Origin: Sphaerisporangium sp.
Lineage (GTDB): Bacteria; Actinomycetota; Actinomycetes; Streptosporangiales; Streptosporangiaceae
Assembly: GCA_025964675.1 (NCBI GenBank)
Contig: JAOPYI010000098.1
Location: 1-51,472, forward strand
Direction: 5' to 3'
Length of the DNA stretch: 51,472 bases
Shown here: piece by piece, positions 49,044 to 51,472 of the stretch
Numbering within the stretch: position 1 is the first letter of the stretch
Layout of the letters: the number at the start of each line of letters is the position of its first letter
Program-made: the position numbers and the translations under genes
The notes under the pieces: model-generated
What the model saw: the letters and a program-made list of their open reading frames with translations, nothing else
The model's database searches: none
Told to the model about the DNA's origin: nothing

Positions 49044-49817
49044 GTGCCGTTCACCCCGAGCCACGTCGCCGCGGTGATCCCGCTCATCTCCTCCCCCCGG
49101 GTGCGGAAGGTGCTCGACCCGTGGGCGCTCGGCGTGGGGGCGATGGTGCCCGACCTGCCGATGTTCCTGCCCTACCTCGACGACTACACCCGGTGGCACT
49201 CGCCCGTGGGCATCGTCACCGACGACGTCGTCGCGGTCTTCGTGCTGCTGGCGCTCTTCCAGTTCGTGGTACGCGACCCGCTGACCGCGCTGCTTCCCGA
49301 GCCGCTCGCGGCGCGGATCGCCGCCCTGCCGGGACCCGGCTGGCGCAGGTTCCCCGCCATCGCGCTCGGCGCCGCCGCCGGCGCGGCCACCCACGTGTTC
49401 TGGGACTCGTTCACCCACGACTGGGGCGCCGCGTTCTGGGGCTGGAGCTGGATGACCGCTCCGGTGTTCGGATGGGTGACCGGTTACCGGCTGACGCAGT
49501 ACGTCTCGTCGGTGGTGGGCCTGGTGGTGACCGCCTGGTGGGTGGCCCGGGCGTTGCGCTCGCCCGGCACCGAGCCGCTGCCCGCCCGGCTCACGCTCCC
49601 CGCCGCGATGCGCTGGGGCGTGCTGGCCTGCGTGTGCGGAGGGGCATGCTGCTCCGCCGGACTGTGGAGCTTCGTCGACCCGCCGAACCCCGTCTTCGGC
49701 TGGGCCGGACTCATCACCAAGACCGGTGTCGGCCTGGTCGTGGGCTTCTGCGCGGTGCTGACCGTCTACGCCCTGCTCTGGCAGCTCAGACGGGTCGTAC
49801 GCTTGTCACGTGCCTGA
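49044..49817 (+). CDS. DUF4184 membrane protein
   Basis: 257 residues. The family opening PFTPSHVAAVIPL is followed by LGVGAMVPDLPMFLPY, GAATHVFWDSFTHDWG with conserved His and Asp, and a run of about five membrane helices to the end. The family is related in outline to membrane-bound metal-dependent hydrolases (YdjM-type), with the His/Asp residues as possible ligands, but no activity is known. GTG at 49044 has GGAGGAG five bases ahead. Its end overlaps the methyltransferase gene by eight bases. Confidence 0.82.
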   Translation: MPFTPSHVAAVIPLISSPRVRKVLDPWALGVGAMVPDLPMFLPYLDDYTRWHSPVGIVTDDVVAVFVLLALFQFVVRDPLTALLPEPLAARIAALPGPGWRRFPAIALGAAAGAATHVFWDSFTHDWGAAFWGWSWMTAPVFGWVTGYRLTQYVSSVVGLVVTAWWVARALRSPGTEPLPARLTLPAAMRWGVLACVCGGACCSAGLWSFVDPPNPVFGWAGLITKTGVGLVVGFCAVLTVYALLWQLRRVVRLSRA

Positions 49818-50667
49818 GCTGATCCCGGTGGAGGACCCCGCCGACCCCCGGCTGGCCGACTACGTGCGGCTGCGCGACGTCGAACTGCGCAAGAGCCTGG
49901 AGGCTGAGCGCGGTCTGTTCATGGCGGAGGGCGAGAAGGTCATCCGGCGCGCCGTCGCGGCCGGCTACCCGGTCAGGTCGGTGCTCACCACGCGCCGCTG
50001 GCTCCCCGGTCTGGAGGACGTGCTGGGCGGTGCGCGCGTCTACGTGGCCTCGGACGAGGTGATGGAGGGCATCGCCGGCTTCGCCGTCCACCGCGGCGCC
50101 CTCGCCTCCATGGCCCGGCTGGAGCTTCCGGCCGTGAAGAGCCTGCTCTCGGGGACACTGAGGAAGGCCGCTGGTGAGGGCGGTCTGTCCCTGGATGAGG
50201 GGCCGCCCTGTCGAGTCCTGGTCCTCGAAGACCTGGTGGATCACGGAAACGTCGGGGCGATCTTCAGGTGCGCGGCGGCTCTGGGCATCGACGCCGTGAT
50301 CCTTTCGCCGCGATGCGCCGACCCTCTATATAGAAGGTCGGTCAAGGTCTCGATGGGCGCGGTCTTCGCGGTGCCGTACGCACGCATGACCAACTGGTAC
50401 GACGGGCTGGCCGAGTTGCGAGCGCTCGGTTTCCAGACTCTCGCTCTCACCCCTGATCAGTCGGCCATTCCCATAGACAAAGTCCTCATGGGGGAGCGGG
50501 TCGCACTCATGCTGGGGTGCGAGGGAGATGGCCTGTCCTCGCGATGGCTCCACGAGGCCGATCAAGCCGTCTGCATCGCCATGAGCCCGACCGCCATGGA
50601 CCTCGGCGTCGACTCCCTCAACGTGGTCGCCGCCGCCGCCATCGCCTGTCACAGCTTCATGCGCTGA
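49810..50667 (+). CDS. TrmH/SpoU-family RNA 2'-O-methyltransferase
   Basis: 285 residues. N-terminal substrate-binding domain (MAEGEKVIRRAVAAGYPV) and a SPOUT knot domain. Motif 1 VLEDLVDHGNVGAIFRCAAALG includes the conserved N and R, motif 2 ALMLGCEGDGLS the Gly-rich loop with E, and motif 3 MSPTAMDLGVDSLNVVAAAAIA the final SLNV(A/S). It should methylate a ribose in rRNA or tRNA using SAM; the exact target is unknown. GTG start overlaps the DUF4184 stop. Confidence 0.9.
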   Translation: MPELIPVEDPADPRLADYVRLRDVELRKSLEAERGLFMAEGEKVIRRAVAAGYPVRSVLTTRRWLPGLEDVLGGARVYVASDEVMEGIAGFAVHRGALASMARLELPAVKSLLSGTLRKAAGEGGLSLDEGPPCRVLVLEDLVDHGNVGAIFRCAAALGIDAVILSPRCADPLYRRSVKVSMGAVFAVPYARMTNWYDGLAELRALGFQTLALTPDQSAIPIDKVLMGERVALMLGCEGDGLSSRWLHEADQAVCIAMSPTAMDLGVDSLNVVAAAAIACHSFMR

Positions 50668-51402
50668 TTCCGATATGCCGGGGTTGTTGGATCTCCGGTT
50701 GGGGGTGCCATGGCAGAAAGGATGGACGTGCGGCCGGACGCTCCGAACTCTCCACGAACTCAGGATCGAGGAATTGGTAGCTGAGCGCCGGGGATGCACG
50801 AAACTCGGAATGAATAAGTCGCATATCTGCCTTGAAGGCGGCTTGGACCGATTGCTCCTGTTCGTCATGCGTGCTGAATAGCGTAGATGCCTGTCCGCGG
50901 CTCCGCCCGTTAGATCAGCGGCTCTCGCCATGCGGAGTCCGTTCGTTGAGCCGGCCGGGAGTCTTGTCGTTCGTCCGACAACAGAGCGGCTGGGGGGCTC
51001 ATGTGCGCTGTCGAGGACGCTGATGGGCGGCCCCAGGGCCGCAAGGGCGAGTTCGCTCGACGATGCTGCCCACGTGGACTCACCATTCGCTCCCGCGCCC
51101 TGGCCGTCTTCGGCACCCCGGCCATCGGCGCCCTGTGCCGCGCGGGCTACGCCGTCGCCATGGTCAACGTCACCACGAGTTCGGCCAGATCGGCGGGTCA
51201 TCAACCCGTATCAGCCGGGTTCAAGATGGTAATGAGGGAATAATCTACCCAAATCGCAAATTAGCCGAGGTCCTGGTTTATCGGTAAGTCTTCTGTCCGG
51301 TAGGCGCGACCAATTCCCGACAACTCATGTCTATCGTTGCAATAGAGGCGAGTTGCTTATACCACCTATTTAACATTGGTGAGAATGGGTTGCGGGGGAC
51401 CT
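50668..51402. other. Non-coding or decayed stretch
   Basis: About 735 bases without a convincing gene. Short open frames exist on both strands (for example 51001-51243 plus), but none has the codon bias, ribosome binding site or homology of its neighbours. Base composition falls from GC-rich at 50940-51180 to distinctly AT-richer after 51230. It may contain gene remnants or a regulatory region for the gene at the right edge. Confidence 0.5.
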
Positions 51403-51404
51403 GT

Positions 51405-51420
51405 GAATGTGAAAACATTC
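51405..51420 (+). other. Small hairpin with GAAA loop in the leader of the last gene
   Basis: GAATGT-GAAA-ACATTC: a perfect six-base stem with a GNRA-type tetraloop, 33 bases before the ATG at 51454. It could be a leader RNA element or chance. Confidence 0.3.
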
Positions 51421-51453
51421 GTACAGGCTTTCGAATGCGCCGGGAGGATCGGC

Positions 51454-51472
51454 ATGAGCGACTTTTCCAGGC
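51454..51472 (+). CDS. Start of an unidentified gene, cut by the window edge
   Basis: ATG with GGGAGG six bases upstream, reading M-S-D-F-S-R before the window ends. The frame is also open back to a GTG at 51403, preceded by GGGGGA, so the protein could begin 17 residues earlier. Too short to identify. Confidence 0.45.

Noticed and set aside
51001-51243. 80-codon plus-strand frame near the right end
   Set aside because: No ribosome binding site, no recognisable family and poor codon bias compared with neighbours.

Overview
The window reads as chromosomal DNA of a GC-rich actinomycete. Third codon positions are strongly G/C biased, GTG starts are common, several gene pairs overlap by GTGA or ATGA, and promoters and intergenic DNA are comparatively AT-rich. 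The content fits the Streptosporangiales better than Streptomyces: a DUF2510 protein beside a Ser/Thr kinase, an orn/tRNA-His pair, an NgcEFG-type sugar importer and many Pro/Thr/Ser-rich membrane proteins. The genus is inferred, not shown. I see no prophage, insertion sequence, CRISPR array or rRNA.

Layout. 1-2.7 kb: an ABC exporter (permease cut by the window edge) divergent from a NarL-type two-component pair. 2.9-8.6 kb: small-molecule metabolism and detoxification genes (LLM oxidoreductase, NAD(P)-binding protein, RdmC-like hydrolase, GntR/TetR hybrid regulator divergent from an FAD monooxygenase, DUF523). 8.6-9.8 kb: DUF4032 kinase-like protein. 10.3-13.6 kb: an ngcEFG-like GlcNAc/chitobiose ABC importer preceded by a DasR-type site and a second perfect palindrome. 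13.8-22.9 kb: housekeeping and accessory enzymes (pterin dehydratase, thioesterase, secreted Ig-like protein, class II aldolase, spermidine-synthase-like protein, penicillin-binding protein, M20 peptidase, HdeD-like protein, lysine 6-transaminase, LuxR-only regulator). 23.1-28.4 kb: tRNA-His, orn, a DUF2510 membrane protein, then a pseudokinase directly abutting an active-looking Ser/Thr kinase. 28.6-30.7 kb: divergent PNPOx-like protein and MocR regulator.

30.8-43.7 kb is the most cluster-like part: mostly minus-strand genes for making a cell-surface glycan. They are a DegT-type sugar aminotransferase, two paralogous FemAB/GNAT-type acyltransferases, an amidase-like protein, a polytopic GT-C-like protein, a Wzx-type flippase, a NodB deacetylase, two GT2 glycosyltransferases and a small membrane protein. 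A membrane-anchored GH39-like hydrolase is convergent in the middle. Overlapping stops and starts tie many of them into operons. Together they could build, export, N-acylate or deacetylate, and trim an amino-sugar polymer; I do not recognise the locus as a described one.

43.9-48.0 kb holds two unusual envelope-signalling proteins: an ECF sigma factor fused to a zinc-finger anti-sigma-like segment, a 36-bp tandem repeat, a membrane helix and an extracellular tail; and a membrane protein joining a solute-binding-like region to a von Willebrand A domain. 48.2-50.7 kb: cation-efflux-like protein, DUF4184 protein and TrmH/SpoU methyltransferase. From 50.7 kb to the end I find no convincing gene except the first codons of one at the right edge.
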